Of a DNA stretch of 64,000 nt, positions 10,448 through 23,099 are shown in pieces (position 1 is the first letter of the stretch; each line of letters opens with the position of its first letter). The stretch is from Metaphire vulgaris (Eukaryota > Annelida > Clitellata > Crassiclitellata > Megascolecidae). Location of the stretch: contig CM030858.1 in NCBI GenBank assembly GCA_018105865.1, forward strand, positions 14,083,596 through 14,147,595, given 5' to 3'. The position numbers were made by a program, and so were the translations under genes. The notes below the pieces were generated by a model that worked only from the letters and a program-made list of their open reading frames with translations, did not search any database and was not told the origin of the DNA.

Positions 10448-10862
10448 GGGGTCCATTAATTATGTCAACAATTTTTGGCAATTTTGACCCCTCCCCTTGT
10501 CAACAACTGTCAACTTTCAGTTACCCCCTATAATTACGTCGAAAACTTTTGACCTCTCCCCTCCCCAAGATCAATGACAGGTCCCAATAACAAGGTTAGC
10601 CTATTATTTTTTGCGGTGATTACAATTTTATCCCTGTTTTGCTCGACGAGTGTCAAAGTGTGCTAGTTATGACCTTTTTACCATGCTTTTTTCCATTGTA
10701 ATAAGTGGTCTTCCACGAAATTTTCTATTTTTTAGTATTTGTAAAAAGTGACATTGTTGTCAACTTCTCTTGACCCCTCCCCCTGTCAACAACTGTCAAA
10801 CTTTTTCAAATCCCCTCCCCTCTAAATTGTTGACGTAATTAATGGACAGGCATGACAGCCCC
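10448..10862 (+). mobile_element. MITE family 1, second copy
   Basis: It starts GGGGTCCATTAATTATGTC (two bases short of the consensus end) and finishes near CAGCCCC after a short duplicated GGACAGGCATGACAGCC stretch. The interior matches the 3609 copy, including GACCTTTTTACCATGC. Flanks are A-rich. Confidence 0.8.
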
Positions 10863-11063
10863 AAAGTGTGCTAAGCAAAACAGGTAACCACCAGTTTTTA
10901 GACGGTTAGGGGGCAAAAATTGATACCTTGCCCCGTGCGATAAATACTCTAGTTACGGCTCTGATGCCTAGGCATTACGATAGTGGTACAATAGAAATTT
11001 AGATTATTAATTGTGAATTGCTTTCTCCTTCGAGTATAATAATCCCATAATAATCATGTAATA

Positions 11064-11690
11064 GCGCTATAAAATGCAATTTCCTGGCGTCGCATTTCCC
11101 TATGAAATCTGATTACAGGTAGATCAACTAATTTAATTTTATAGTTATATCCCTTAACGTAATTTTTTAAAATGTAAACTTGTCTGTGGAAATTTAAAAA
11201 ATAGAATTTCAAAAGAAAAATAATGCCTTGATCAACTGTATTTTATATTATTAGTGTACTCGATGTAGTTTGATCAAATGGCAAGTCCAATTTGAACAGA
11301 AAATAGCACCAGGTATAATGTCTTTTTTTCAGCTTCATGTTATTTTTAAAATTAGGGTTACTTGTGATAATAACAAACAAACAATTAAGCACGCTAAAAG
11401 TAATAGATGGATTTTTAAAATATTTAACACTATTTCTTACTGGACTTGGTAAATGTGGAATATTACACAAAACAGTAAAGAAGAAAACAGCATTAAATGC
11501 AGTTGTTGTAGTACTTGTAAATGTCTATAATTCAATAATCTCAATAAATTTGAGCGCCTTCGTTTTGTCATTTAAAAAACAAAGCTAATATACAAAATCT
11601 TGCAATTTAACAACAGTTTTATAAATATTATTGCACCTAATGCTAAATAAATAGTCCCAACGCCATCGATCTAAATATTGTGAAGAGGAA
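11064..11690 (+). repeat. Diverged dispersed repeat, copy 2
   Basis: This is the partner of 6201-6850, with the same ordered blocks and more divergence. It ends next to a GAA-rich stretch (11685-11718). Open frames crossing it show no recognisable protein. Confidence 0.65.
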
Positions 11691-12059
11691 GAAGAAGACG
11701 AAGAAGAAGAAGAAGACTTTCTCAACAAAATATTGTGAGATTAGACAAATGCGGCATTTATTTTCCTGTAATATTTTTAATGCGAATCAACGAACTGCAC
11801 TTCTAGCTGTTGTACGGTTGTACGGGTTTTAAATGCTTTTGTTGCATCTGCGACCGATGCTTCCAGTGGCGCCTAATTGTGCGTTTCGTGAATTTTAGGG
11901 GCAGCCTGGACCACGAGATCCTCCCGGGTCACCCACATCACCGGATCCACGAGGTCCTCCTTGGCGACGAGGACCATCGGCCCATCGGTCAGTCCTTTGC
12001 TGCATTCGATTCGAGAAGCATTCAAAGATCAAATTCAGAGATTGCAGATTTATTTCACA

Positions 12060-12310
12060 TACAGTGGAAGTTGGAACAGTAAACGGATTCTCAAAGGCTA
12101 TCTATTCCATTTATGTAAAGTGCTCTTGCTTTTGGCATCTAGCTATGTTATAGCGCTATAGAAATTGTCGAGGTAATAACAATAATAATAATAATATCTG
12201 AGCCTATCTCGGAAAGCTAGGTACCGTTATTGAATGTGGAGTTACTACATTGGTTTTCACACAGGCTTTACTTAGCCTCCTAAGCCACTTAAAATCAGAA
12301 TATTATTCTT
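12060..12310 (+). mobile_element. Fragment of the ATT-tailed LINE 3' end
   Basis: GTTGGAACAGTAAACGGATT and CACACAGGCTTTACTTAGCC match the UTR of the 9154 element. A short AAT run at 12181-12196 splits it and carries the motif TATAGCGCTATAGAAATTGT, also seen at 51250. Two different LINE tails may be joined here. Confidence 0.55.
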
Positions 12311-13929
12311 ATGGTTAAAATGATTATTTACATCAAATAACTGAATATATATAGTAATATAAGGTATAAAATGATATTTTGATAACAAGGTCCTACTGGA
12401 TATCCCGGAGAAAGAGAGATGTAAGTCAGTTACTGTATTTGTTCAATTGTTGCGCTCTCCATGTTCTAGGTTTGTTGTTCAGGCAATTGGTTCTATGAGT
12501 CTGATTGCTGTCATTTATTACATTACGTTGAAAAACAACATAAGTTTAAAGCAGCTTTTATTCAGATTGATGTGTAATGTTGTTATTATTAGCACTTGAT
12601 TCAGTGCTGACGTGGATGCTAGCAGAGTGCTTGAAAGTCTTAAGACTTCTTTACTGAACTATAAAAACTGGTTTTGCAGAAACCGAATTGTGTTGTTAAA
12701 ATAGGTCTAATGGAAGTTTTTAGTGAAATTATCTTTTCGGTTTCTGTCTGACAGGGTGAACCTGGATTACCTGGAGGTCCTGGCTTCCTGGTTCACTTTG
12801 TCTTTCTGGTGCTGCTGCCAATCCTGACACTCCTGGTGCCAAAAGTTAAGCGGTTAGTGAATACCGGTAAGTTTAAGTTACTTGACTTCTGCTAATTAAA
12901 TAGTTAATAAATAAGCTTAGCATTCCATGTTGGAACCAGGAAGAGAAAACTTATTTATGATTCCAAGACATGCAATGCATATGCACGGGTAGTATGAGCA
13001 TTGAGCAAGGGACAAGCCCTGCATTCAGAGCACTAAATGTCTACAATGAAGCAGCATGAAAGATATCCAAATGAATTGGAGAATTTATCTTCAGATTGTT
13101 ATCTATTTATGGAAGCAACAAATTCAGTTGAGACTTGCACACTTAAGTGTACATAAATAACAGTTAACTTTTGTAATTTGTGTATTTGTCTTTTGTTGGT
13201 TTCCTTGTCGTACATATTTATTGGATAGTTGTGCTATTTGCATTTTAAGGGTCCTCCTGGTTTTTCTGTCCAGGGAGAGCGGGTTGGTTAAATGCTTCTG
13301 CTGTAACATTATGTAGAACATTTTGAATGTTTGTAGCTCTTTATTATTTGTTTTTGACTCACTGTTCTGCCTTCTTTTAATAAAAGTTGTCATTGATAGA
13401 AATTAGTTCATGTGTTTGCAGGGCTCCTACATTTGACCTACTGTATTGCAACTGATACTATGCTTAGGCAGAAGTTCATGCAGAGAGGTTTGACTTCAGT
13501 TAACACCTAAAGCAGTTTCTCTTTGATTTCTGTTCAGGGTCAGTCTGGGGACAGAAGATCGCCTGGATCAGAAGGCCGACTCAAAGGTCCATCTGGAGGA
13601 AGGTCCATCTGGAGGAGAGACTGGAGAAAAGTGACCTTCTCCAGTACATGCTCAACCTTCTCTAATAATTTGCAACATTATAATTTTAAGGCTTGTAAGT
13701 TTATAAGCTTTTGTAAGTAAGCATATATGTGGTGACTCAGCTGGTGACATTGAGGGATGAGGCTAAAATCTTCTGTGTAGGTTATGAACGATACAGGACC
13801 GAGTGACAAGCCTTGTGGCACTGAGCAGTGCAGGGGTAGTTCTGACGATGCCTCCTTATTGTAGTATGACCATTTTCTTACGTCCCTTTAGATATGAGCG
13901 AAACCAGCATAGAGGAGTTCCACTCACTC

Positions 13930-14385
13930 CAAAGCGTTCCTCTAGCACCCATTATATGGATGCGAAACATGGACCATCACCAAAGACTTGGAAAGAAAAA
14001 TACTAGCCTTTGAAAGAAAATGTTATAGAAAAAATACTATGAATCGGATGGGTCAAAAAAATCACAAATGAAGAACTATACGGGAGAATTCAGGCCAAAC
14101 AAACCATGCTGGAAAGAGTAAAACAAAGGAAACTCCAACTTTTCGGACACATATGCAGAACGAAAGAGGACAGAAAGATGAAAGCTCTAATGTTTGGAAT
14201 AATGGAGGGTGCCAATAAGAGAGAGGGAGACCACACAAGGAATGGTGTGATGATATTGAAGAATGGTGTGGAAGCAGTTTACAGAATCTTAGTCACAGAG
14301 CAACGGACAGAAAATAATGGCAGAAAACTGTGGAGGTGGCATTATACACCAATGGGCAATGATCCCACGGTTAATGATGATGATG
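13930..14385 (+). pseudogene. Non-LTR retrotransposon polyprotein, C-terminal remnant
   Basis: A typical order is readable across frames: WTITKDLERKILAFERKCYR, then GWVKKITNEELYGRIQA, then RKLQLFGHICRTKEDRKMKA, then a HKEWCDDIEEWCG-like stretch in another frame. This is the tail of a LINE endonuclease-reverse transcriptase. Several frameshifts make it non-functional. Confidence 0.75.
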
Positions 14386-14720
14386 AGCACCCGGAGCAGT
14401 ATGTCATGATCGACCGTATCGAAAGCTGCGCTTTGATCAAGCTGCACAAGCGCAGACTTTACCGTCATCGATAGCGCGCACTGTGCAGTTTCTGTGGAGT
14501 GGAATCTCCGATGTGCTGACTGATGCGCAGGGAGGAGATGGTTGGTTTCAGCGACCCGGCAAACCTCGACAACTACTTGTTCTATAAGCTTCGCTACAAA
14601 GCTGAGATTAGAGATTGGTCGGAATGATTTTATGTCACTTGTATCTCACGATGGAGTTTGTGTTTAATTAGTTTATGAAATGGTGACCCTAAACCAAGAT
14701 TAAATAAAGACACTTTCTGT
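14386..14720 (+). other. Unassigned stretch ending in a polyadenylation signal
   Basis: A locally GC-richer stretch has short open segments (for example NLDNYLFYKLRYKAEIRDWS near 14560-14620) and an AATAAA at about 14701. It follows the LINE remnant directly and could be its 3' UTR or a separate processed insertion. No family was recognised. Confidence 0.3.
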
Positions 14721-17028
14721 ATCATTACTTGGGACATTGCTTACTCATAAGCACTTAGATATTGGTTGTCAAATAACACCATTTGACTGCATTGAATAAC
14801 AGGGTTCCAATTTTAGCAAAATAAAAGCAACATTTGAAACAGACTTGCTTGAGACATAATCTCCACATCCAAAGAGGCAATCAACAATGTTTAGAGAAAC
14901 TGGAAATTGAATGTTGTTTGAACATGCTGCCACAACCAGTGGCAGTCACTTTTATTAGAGTGCCACAGCAATTCACAACTGGAATTAACTAATTGACTGA
15001 TTTTGTTTTCTCTCTAGGGATCTCCCTCCCAGTCATCGACTGGGATCGCCAGTGCTTCTGGGGCAGAGATCGTTTCAATCATGGTCAGCAGTCTTCTTAA
15101 TGTTTCAGATATTGATAAATATATGTTATAATTAGAGACCTGGTATTTGTTTAATGTTCAGGTTAAATTGTCCTCTTGTTTATACACTCAAGTGTTAGGC
15201 AGCATTCACATTGTCGCTTTCCACCTGCCATTGACATCTTGCAGTAGAAGAACTTGTAACAGTTGTCTTTCTCCATTGTCTTTAACTTTGTCAGCACTGG
15301 TGAATCTGTAAGTATTTAGAAGTTGCATTCTTATGACCAAAAGGGCAGAAAGGCATTTATTTATGGTGTACAAAATAATGGAGTTGATGAATATTAAGAT
15401 AAAGACTAAGATTTTGCATTGGTAAATAATTTTACACATTATTAAATTCTTAACTTTAATTGTCCATTTTTCTTTCTTTGAGTATTTGCAACTGAGGAAA
15501 TCAGGGAATGATGGGAAGCCAGATGAACACAGAGCAACAGGATTACCTGGTCTGCCAGGAAGGCAAGGTCAGACTGGGGACAGAGGAGCATCAGTCAGTG
15601 AGTTCATGTTATGAGTCAGTTATTGTACATTTTTTGGAGAATGTGATAGAATTTGTACAATTGATTGCTAATACATTGGGTGGTATGCATTTTTTGTGGC
15701 ACATTTACTATAGGCTGTGACACAATGATTGGCCTGCAGATAACTATTAGACTATTATTGTGTGGCACAAATATACAGTATGTAGAGGTAACTCATGGTG
15801 AATGTTTTGAGACAACACGACCACTTATCCTCCTTGACAGAGGTGGAGAAGGGCGATATAGGGCAGTACGCAACTAACCCTGTCCACTCTAACCCAATTG
15901 CTAACCCTAACTTAATAAAATTAACTATGAAACTTAGGCATTTTGCAGCAACAGAAGCCCTTGAGGCTGCATTGATGTTTGCTGATAAAAAATTTTCACA
16001 ATTGAACAAATTTACTATTTAAAGTGCACATGAAGGTTTTCTCATGTGTTGTGTTGTATTGTGGTTTAGTTTTTTTACTGTTATAATTGTGAAATTTTCA
16101 GTTTCCTAAATGTTCTTTTGTCCAGACAGAAATATCGGGCAGGTGCTGAATGTGTTTTGCTAATCGATGCTGAGCTCAGTTTCACTCTAACAATTGACAA
16201 GTGTCCAGCCAAAGTTTATAATTAATTTAGCATTGGTCATTAACTGCTTTTAGGGTCAGCCAGGCAAGGATGGTGTCCTTGGCCAATGGGTCCTCCTGAC
16301 AATGCTGGAGAAAGTGGCAGGACTGGAGCAGGACCACAGGTGGGTTTTCAACAGATTTTCACGTTAAAGTTGAAATAGTCCAATTCAGGATAGAATTACT
16401 TGACTTCTGGCTTCTTATTTTGCACTTGGCATTACTTCAGATATGGATGATGCATGGCTGTCATTGACCTACTGAGTCGCTGATTGAGACGATTGGAAGA
16501 GCAGTGAAGCCAGTTTCTTCTTATCCCAGCTTTGACCTCTCTCTCTCTGGACTATTCTACAGGCTGAACCCATCCTCCAAGCACACTCTTTCATTACGAA
16601 AAACAGCCAGACGTCAAACGTCATAAATGGAGATTTATGTCATTTTTAAAGTTGAAGTTTACCTCGTGTGTTTTCAAAATGTCTCAATTGTGAGGTTTTA
16701 AAAATGTAATTTACCTTTTTGGTAAAATTTACATTTTGAATCTAACCATTTGTTTAAAGTCAAAATTATTATTTTGGTTGAATTTTATGGAATTTACATG
16801 CTTGGTTAACTGCAGTATATCTATTAGCAAGCCATGTATGTATGTAACAGAGGAGAAACACATTGCTGTACAGATAACATACAGTGCTGTTATTATTGAT
16901 GAATCCTTCTGCCACTCCATACGATAATGCACCTGTGCAGTATTTAGTCATCTGCTACTGCATTACAGTCGTTTTAATATTTTTTGAAGCGAAATTTGGC
17001 AGAGACTGATTATAAAATCTGTGAAAAC

Positions 17029-17029
<1 letters not shown>

Positions 17030-17109
<80 letters not shown>

Positions 17110-17110
17110 T
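17030..17110. repeat. (TGAT)n microsatellite in a collagen intron
   Basis: About 80 bp of pure TGAT lies immediately before a collagen exon remnant. In the duplicate at 42.7 kb the same place has only ACTGATTGATTTTAG, so the expansion is specific to this copy and has displaced the splice-acceptor region. Confidence 0.95.
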
Positions 17111-17885
17111 TGATTTTGGTGATGCTGGAGGAAAGGCCAGCCTGGTTCTGAAGGACTTCAGGGGTTTCTGGTTTCCTACATTCTGCAGGATGTTTTGGTA
17201 AAAGTCTAAAAAGTTAAAAACCCACCAAAGTTCTTTTTGCTCTAAATATATATATTTTAGGTGCCATGCTTAAAGTAAATGTAAAACATCGACACATACA
17301 CAAAAAAATTTAAATCATGTATTTATTCATTCTTTTATATATAAGCACAATGATAAAGAAATTGAAAAGTTTTCATCTGCAGTCACCAGGTGCCAGGACA
17401 AAACATGTGTTATCCTAATGGATGCCGAAACAATCATTTCTGAGATGCAAGAGGCATCATTACATGCCACCACAGTGCAAACAATGAGTTTGCCTATAGG
17501 TGACAGCGGAACAGCGAGGTGACAGCCAATGTGTTAATATTTGATTTTTGAAAATTTCTCTTCCTTTTTTATGAAGAGAATGCTACAGACTTATCAATCT
17601 ACACGCATCAACATCTCTGATCTCTTTACTTGCATTCCATTTTCATATTCCTTGTCTTTCATTTGATGATTGTATTTATTATCATTTGTTCCTTTGCAGT
17701 TCAAGTACACAATGGACATGTCACAGCTTCGCTTCCTCCGGCTGTTCCACTCTTCTGCCTTCCAGAATGTCGCCTTCCACTGTCGCAATACCACAGCGTA
17801 TTACGACACAAGCACCAAGTTTTACAGAAGGGCAGCAAATCCATTTGATGAATGCAAGTTGAATAATAGACTCGATGAAGAGTAA

Positions 17886-19195
17886 CGCTTTGATCATTTG
17901 GTTCAGAGAAAACGAAATGCTTAAAATTGAATGTCAACAGAAAACTGCACATTTATTTGATTCCAATTTATTTTCATTTGGAAGCAATTGAGCGACATTG
18001 ATATTTCTCAATTCATGGTTTCATTAACTACTCACTGCCTTTGCTGTTTTTGCGTTTTAACTGCCAATGAACTTTGTATGATGAAATGCAAGCAGACCTC
18101 ACAGAATTCTACAATGACATTCAAATGCTGCATTTACTGCTCTTATTGTCAGCCTTTATTCAACTGGAGGCAACTTTACTTACTTAGACTTAGATCCTCC
18201 CGTTCCCTCTGGAACATTGGGCAATGAGTCTTCTGCAGCCAGTACGATCATTGGCAACTTCTCTTGCTTTGGTTATCTCTAGGCAACTTTAGTTAAAGCT
18301 AATAGCATAACATCAGCAATTATTCAAACATTGTAAATTGAAATTGTATTATTTTATGAGAATTCTGTAGACATGTTCTAATAGTTAATTTGTCAATGGC
18401 GGCTTTCTGGTGGATTTATCGTTTCACTGAGTTAAGTAAAGTCTTGATTGCTTTCATAATGTAGATTTTTCTTGGATTGGTTTTTCTTTTCCTGGCTTTT
18501 GTTTGCTTGCTTGGCTGTAGAGTGGGTTGAACCAGACTGGGAGTGTTCTGATGACATACTTCGAGAATAATTCTCAATATATCGGTTGTCACTATTATAA
18601 GAGCAGATGACTGGGACTGGATTTGGCGGCTAGAACTGTAAGTGGATATAGAGGGCTCTGACAGAATTGGCTTTGCTGTGGAACAGAATAAATTGTATTC
18701 CTTCTGATCTTATCTTTTCCTTTGTTTCACCTTCATATTCAAATGACCTCAGTTGTACAAACTGTTTGACCACTAGAGACTATAGTCTTCTGTCTCTAAG
18801 CACTGCTGTAATTATGCCAATTAACAATTAAATGTGACAATTAAAATGCGAAACAGTGACTATCCAGTGTTTACCAACAAGGTCCGGTTGCTCCGCCCAC
18901 TGGTGGGCAGAAAGTTTCCAGAAACCATAGCAACCATTGTTGTCTATTAATAGACGCCAATGGCAGAAGCAGATTTCTTGCACACCAGCATAGATACTGG
19001 CTATGTTGGTGGGCATAGAGAGTGTTCTGGATACTCTCATACACTATGATATACAAATCGTTGTGTTCTGCAATAATACTTAGAATTACTTATTTAGAAT
19101 ATATAATATAGAAAATCAAGATATTTTACTTACTTCCTTACAATGGTTTGAGTAAGCAGTGGACCAGTGACGCAGACTAGAACTATTCAAATTTT
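17886..19195. other. No gene recognised
   Basis: AT-rich sequence downstream of the collagen remnant. Short open frames here show no family features, and no repeat boundary was found. Confidence 0.5.
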
Positions 19196-19214
19196 GAATC
19201 GTTGGATTACGCAA

Positions 19215-19256
19215 GGAGTTATTATTAGAAATGACGTCTCCTCTAATAATAACTCC
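19215..19256. repeat. Perfect hairpin, 15-bp stem, 12-nt loop
   Basis: GGAGTTATTATTAGA at 19215-19229 pairs exactly with 19242-19256 around AATGACGTCTCC. It lies just left of a MITE family 1 fragment. Its role is unknown. Confidence 0.85.
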
Positions 19257-19296
19257 ATGGGATTACGGTTGCGGTTATTTTTTACCACCTACACTG

Positions 19297-19347
19297 GGCG
19301 GAGGGGTCAAAAACTGCCCAAAAATTGTTGACACAATGGACAGCCCC
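19297..19347 (+). mobile_element. MITE family 1, terminal fragment
   Basis: Only the end GAGGGGTCAAAAACTGCCCA, AAATTGTTGACA and ATGGACAGCCCC remains. It matches one terminus of the full copies. Confidence 0.75.
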
Positions 19348-19538
19348 CAACCTACCTACCTATCTACCTATTTACTTCCACTTAGGCTACAATGACGGTC
19401 CAGGAAGTGACAGGGAACCCCCACAGATATATTCCGAAGACAAAAACATACCCTCAGACGGTGGGTCGTGGATCTGCATTCATTCATATCATTCATATCA
19501 GTCCCCATAATAAGCCACAGAGACTATGCACTGGACAC

Positions 19539-19711
19539 TGTGTTTATTCTAGCCACCTTGACATTGGGGGGATTTTGAAATGTTTGGGGGGCAATGTCTG
19601 AGTCTCCACACTTTTTTTGGGGGATTTCCATCCCCAGCCAACATTAAAAATTTTGGGGAATTTTAAAACTGGGGAGGAATTCCCCCCAGAGAATGCCTAG
19701 AATAAACACTG
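19539..19711 (+). mobile_element. hAT-type MITE family E (GTGTTTATTCTAG), TSD ACTGGACAC
   Basis: ACTGGACAC occurs at 19530-19538 and 19712-19720. The ends TGTGTTTATTCTAG and CTAGAATAAACACTG are inverted. The body has runs of GGGGGATTT and a CCCCAGCCAACAT core that recur, in the other orientation, at 36948-37129. It is non-coding. Confidence 0.85.
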
Positions 19712-19744
19712 ACTGGACACGATCTACAATATGCGCTAGACAAA

Positions 19745-19970
<226 letters not shown>

Positions 19971-20413
19971 ACAATACTGCGTAGAACTTCGATATAATGG
20001 GCTTTCTGGGTTTTTTAAAAACGCAATCTGGGTTTTTTTTCAAAGTTCACTGGCATCACTGCCAAAGAGGCATCGACCGTTGAGAAGAGCGCGATTTAGA
20101 CAAAGGCTGTGCTGCGAAGAGCGGGATTGGGACAAAGGCTGTGCCTGGCTGTGCTGAGAAAAGCGGGATTTGGTTTCATTTGGACAAAGGCTGTGCTTGA
20201 GAAGAGCGGCATCGGAACAAAAGCTGGGTAAGTTGTACAATGCGATCTAAGCGATTAAGTTTTATTGGTTTAATTTAATGATAAACTGATAATGCGAGCG
20301 CTGGAGTAGAAGTTGACGACACATACAGTGTAGTTTAAACGAGGTTTAGGTATAAACGAGAAATCTACTCGAAGCCGCCACTGACGTAAGATTAAGAGTT
20401 ATTTGCGATTAAA

Positions 20414-20728
20414 ATGCAAATTACTGTTTTAATTACGAGAATTTTTGGCGTAAATCCTGATGATTTGATAGCGGGTAACATAATCGCCAGGTATATTCGT
20501 CCAATAATGTATGAATTACTGGAGGAAATCTTCGAAACCGAAATTTTCTTAGTCTACCTCTTTTTCATGATCCTGGCATTGTGTCTTGCATTATTTCTTT
20601 CTCGAGACATTCCTGTTTTGTTCGCACAATATGTCCCTAGCATTTCAGCTTTCTTACTGTTTCCAGTAGGGTTCTTTGAACCCGGCTTTATCCATTGCCC
20701 ATTCGGTGGTTGCTTAAAGTCGCGCTAA
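20414..20728 (+). CDS. Hypothetical hydrophobic ORF in the triplicated locus
   Basis: A 104-codon frame starts MQITVLITRIFGVNPDDLIA. It has one strong membrane-like stretch (IFLVYLFFMILALCLALFLS, about residues 44-63) and a second weaker one after it. No family was recognised. In the copy at 33.7 kb only the first 30 or so codons align and they are frame-broken, so coding is not supported by conservation. Confidence 0.2.
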   Translation: MQITVLITRIFGVNPDDLIAGNIIARYIRPIMYELLEEIFETEIFLVYLFFMILALCLALFLSRDIPVLFAQYVPSISAFLLFPVGFFEPGFIHCPFGGCLKSR

Positions 20729-20870
20729 ATTTTAACGCGTTAATTGGGCATGCGTTAGCAGCGATTAATCAACAGTTCGAGTCTTACAGATTTTGTATTA
20801 TTTATTAACAGAATGTTGATTGGTTGTGGTTCACAAATGGCTATTAATATTTAATTTATATTTTTATTAG

Positions 20871-20963
20871 GTCCGTTCGCAGGAGCAACAGAAAAGCCTT
20901 GCAAGAATTGGGAGCATTATAGCATATCTACAAGTCTTTATCTATGTGAATCAGGTAGATTTG
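20871..20963 (+). CDS. Candidate internal exon, unknown protein
   Basis: The stretch lies between a good acceptor (TTTTTATTAG) and a good donor (TTTG then GTGAGT). One frame is open throughout and includes TEKPCKNWEHYSISTSLYLC. Its family is unknown and no linked exon was found. Confidence 0.3.
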
Positions 20964-21636
20964 GTGAGTGACTAGAATAATAATAAATAATAGATATTAA
21001 TATTTATATTAACAATAATGATATTTCTAAATAGTAATAATTGTACTATTACAAATAATAAGTTTTGAAGAAATCAGATATTAAACAACATGTGAATGAC
21101 ACTATAATTTGTATTAAGTATGGGGTTAGAAATATTCCCCTCATGTTATTTAACTATATTTAATATTAATTTTTACAATAGAATGGAACTGAAGAATTGT
21201 TGTGACCCAAATAGCAGCCTTAGTTTAAATATAAAGATATCTGCTGATTTGCCACAATTTGCTGTACATTGTCAAACATTTTTGGATACTGTTTTTTTTT
21301 TAGCGAGAAATGAATCTTTGTCAGTCTCTTCGGGTGTTGAAATTACTGAAGCTCAGTTTTCAAGCGAAATATTGTGCAAGAACGCATCATTTCAGTCTTT
21401 CAGTGTGCAAATTATCCCATCTTTTCTTGATGTATTGGAATAGAATTAATGCAGACAGGGTAAGAAAACAATTTCTCTTTGTGAAAAATGTTGGAGGAAA
21501 GTGACTGGACATAAATTATAATCTTAAAACAAGTGTGTAATTCTAAATTATTGGCACAATAATTTCCGTTGGTGTTAAAGCTTCCAGCTTTTTAACCCAA
21601 AAGTGGTAGGGCAAAGGCTCCATACTTTTACGAAAA

Positions 21637-21992
21637 ATGCAAGGTCATCGTTGTCAAACAACCCTCGTGCAGATCTGCGTGACGGATATGCAGTCCTCAC
21701 TGATTTGTTGGTCGGGTGAGATTGTATTTCTGCTGTCCAGATTTGCATGTGGCTTAGTCCAACGGTTCGGACAGACAGGAATGTATTTCCATTGCACAGA
21801 GGCTCGCGCAACTCACGTTGAGCGGGATTGCATCTCTGGATTTGCAGTCCATCCGTTCGTTTCCCTGGACAAGATTGTATTTCTGTACAGCGGATTTGCA
21901 TTCTGCTCGTTCGGCGAGTTGGGCAGGATTGTATATCCATCACGCAGATCTGCACGAGGCTCATTTGAAAATGCTGGTCTTGCATTTTTCTT
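21637..21992. repeat. Inverted-repeat cassette with ~50-bp internal tandem units
   Basis: The outer arms pair: CTCGTGCAGATCTGCGTGA near 21666 against TCACGCAGATCTGCACGAG near 21940, and GAAAAATGCAAG near 21632 against CTTGCATTTTTC near 21980. Between them about six imperfect units of the type GATTGTATTTCTGT..CAG..GGATTTGCA follow each other. Open frames exist on both strands because of the symmetry. A shorter relative lies at 35060-35260 in copy 2 of the locus. Confidence 0.65.
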
Positions 21993-23099
21993 AAACCTTT
22001 GGTGCACATTTTAAAAAAAGAAATAGAGCAAGTGCAGCCAGCCTAAAAAAATGGCTTAAGAGTACAGAGTTTTGTAAATAAATTTTTAATTAATCCAATA
22101 TTAAGGATGTTAATTGAATAAATCAATAAATTCATTCAGATAAATATTTGAAATAGTTGTATGGAAATGCTCATTTACATAATAAATTCTACTTTGAGTG
22201 AGTAGGTGTTGTATCTGCAATATGTCAATATAAATTTGAAAGTCTCTTGCAATCTGCCGACATATGGAAAGACAGCACGAGGAGACATCACTGGTCTCAG
22301 AAGACTTGAAGAAGACATCACAGAAGAAAAAGAAAACAGAAAAAGCTGTGGAAGACATCACAGTCTCTCAGCTACCAGGTAGAATGGGCCTCAAACCTCT
22401 GAAATACTGATCAGGCCTCTCGCACTGCATCAAAGTTGATCGCTGTTGAATCAAATGACTTGAAATTGATTGTTGATGGGGTCTGTTGCCAGGTAGATTG
22501 TCTACCAAATCCATTTTTGCTAACGAAAGGTTGGATGATTGGTTTTCCATACATTTTCCAGGTAAGTTTTGCAATAAATGGTCTTGGCTGCATTATAAAA
22601 TTATTAGTTTTTATCACGATTTTATGTGAGTTAAATCACACCTCATAATTTAGCTTCAGCTGCCAAGGTGAGTTCAGTGAGTAATGAGTACTTGTGTTTG
22701 CAGAGACAGTTTGTGCAGGGACATATTTATTTCAAAATTATTAATTTGAATCATTTTATCAATTGGTTGAAACAAATTTTCTAATTTAGCAACCTGTCTT
22801 CTAAGAAAGTACCCCAAGGTCTAGTCTTTATAAATGTGAAAGGAGCAATGCTGTCAGTGATCAATAGGAGCAGGGTGCAATTTGTGACCTGGAACAGTAG
22901 GGGAACATGGGGAATGCATGGTTTAATGCAGATTACTTTGCTCTAATTTTCAATATTGTATAGATTGTCACCATTTATTTATAGCACAACTGAAAGTTGC
23001 AACAATTGAAAATCTGCAACTAAATTCATGCATCTACACTGCTAATTAAAATGAAATTGGTTGAAAGATGTTTTGAGGTAATTCTACATAATTTTGCTG

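Larger units (their letters stand above)
11895..17872 (+). pseudogene. Second fibrillar collagen copy, decayed
   Basis: Gly-X-Y exon remnants follow intron-like AG ends at about 11897 (GQPGPRDPPGSP, then glycines replaced), 12755 (GEPGLPGGPG, then a frame change and four lost glycines), 13250 (GPPGFSVQGERVG), 13538 (GQSGDRRSPGSEG), 15485 (GLPGLPGRQGQTGDRGAS, the best preserved), 16255 (GQPGKDGVLG, then a frame change) and 17128 (GQPGSEGLQGF). One COLFI exon follows at 17700-17872 (FKYTMDMSQLRFLRLFHSSA, then QNVAFHCRNTTAYYD). Compared with the exon at 1512-1731 it lacks about 60 bp near its end, and its donor is TTGAAT instead of GTAAAT. No other COLFI exon follows. Lost glycines, frame changes and lost splice sites together argue for a pseudogene. 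Confidence 0.75.
20060..22960 (+). repeat. Triplicated unknown locus, copy 1
   Basis: Ordered blocks of this segment recur at 33480-35970 and partly at 36060-36850. The shared parts are ACAAAGGCTGTG tandem units, CTGGAGTAGAA, ACGAGAAAT-CTACTCGA, AATCCTGATGATTTGATAGC, ATATTCGTCCA, GTTGAAATTACTGAAGCTCA, AGATTGTCTACCAAA and GGTCTTGGCTGCATTATAAA. The 5' part contains about four imperfect 40-bp units (20075-20230). Some blocks have exon-like borders, but frames are not conserved between copies. This could be a duplicated non-coding gene, a decayed gene or a large non-autonomous element. Confidence 0.6.

Noticed and set aside
16125..17480. Paired segments reading CVLLIDAEL and CVILMDAET as possible related exons
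   Set aside because: Too short, without consistent splice sites, and not matching any family I know.
20414..20728. Hydrophobic 104-residue ORF as a real membrane protein
   Set aside because: The duplicate at 33.7 kb does not keep the frame and there is no recognised family. Kept only as a low-confidence feature.
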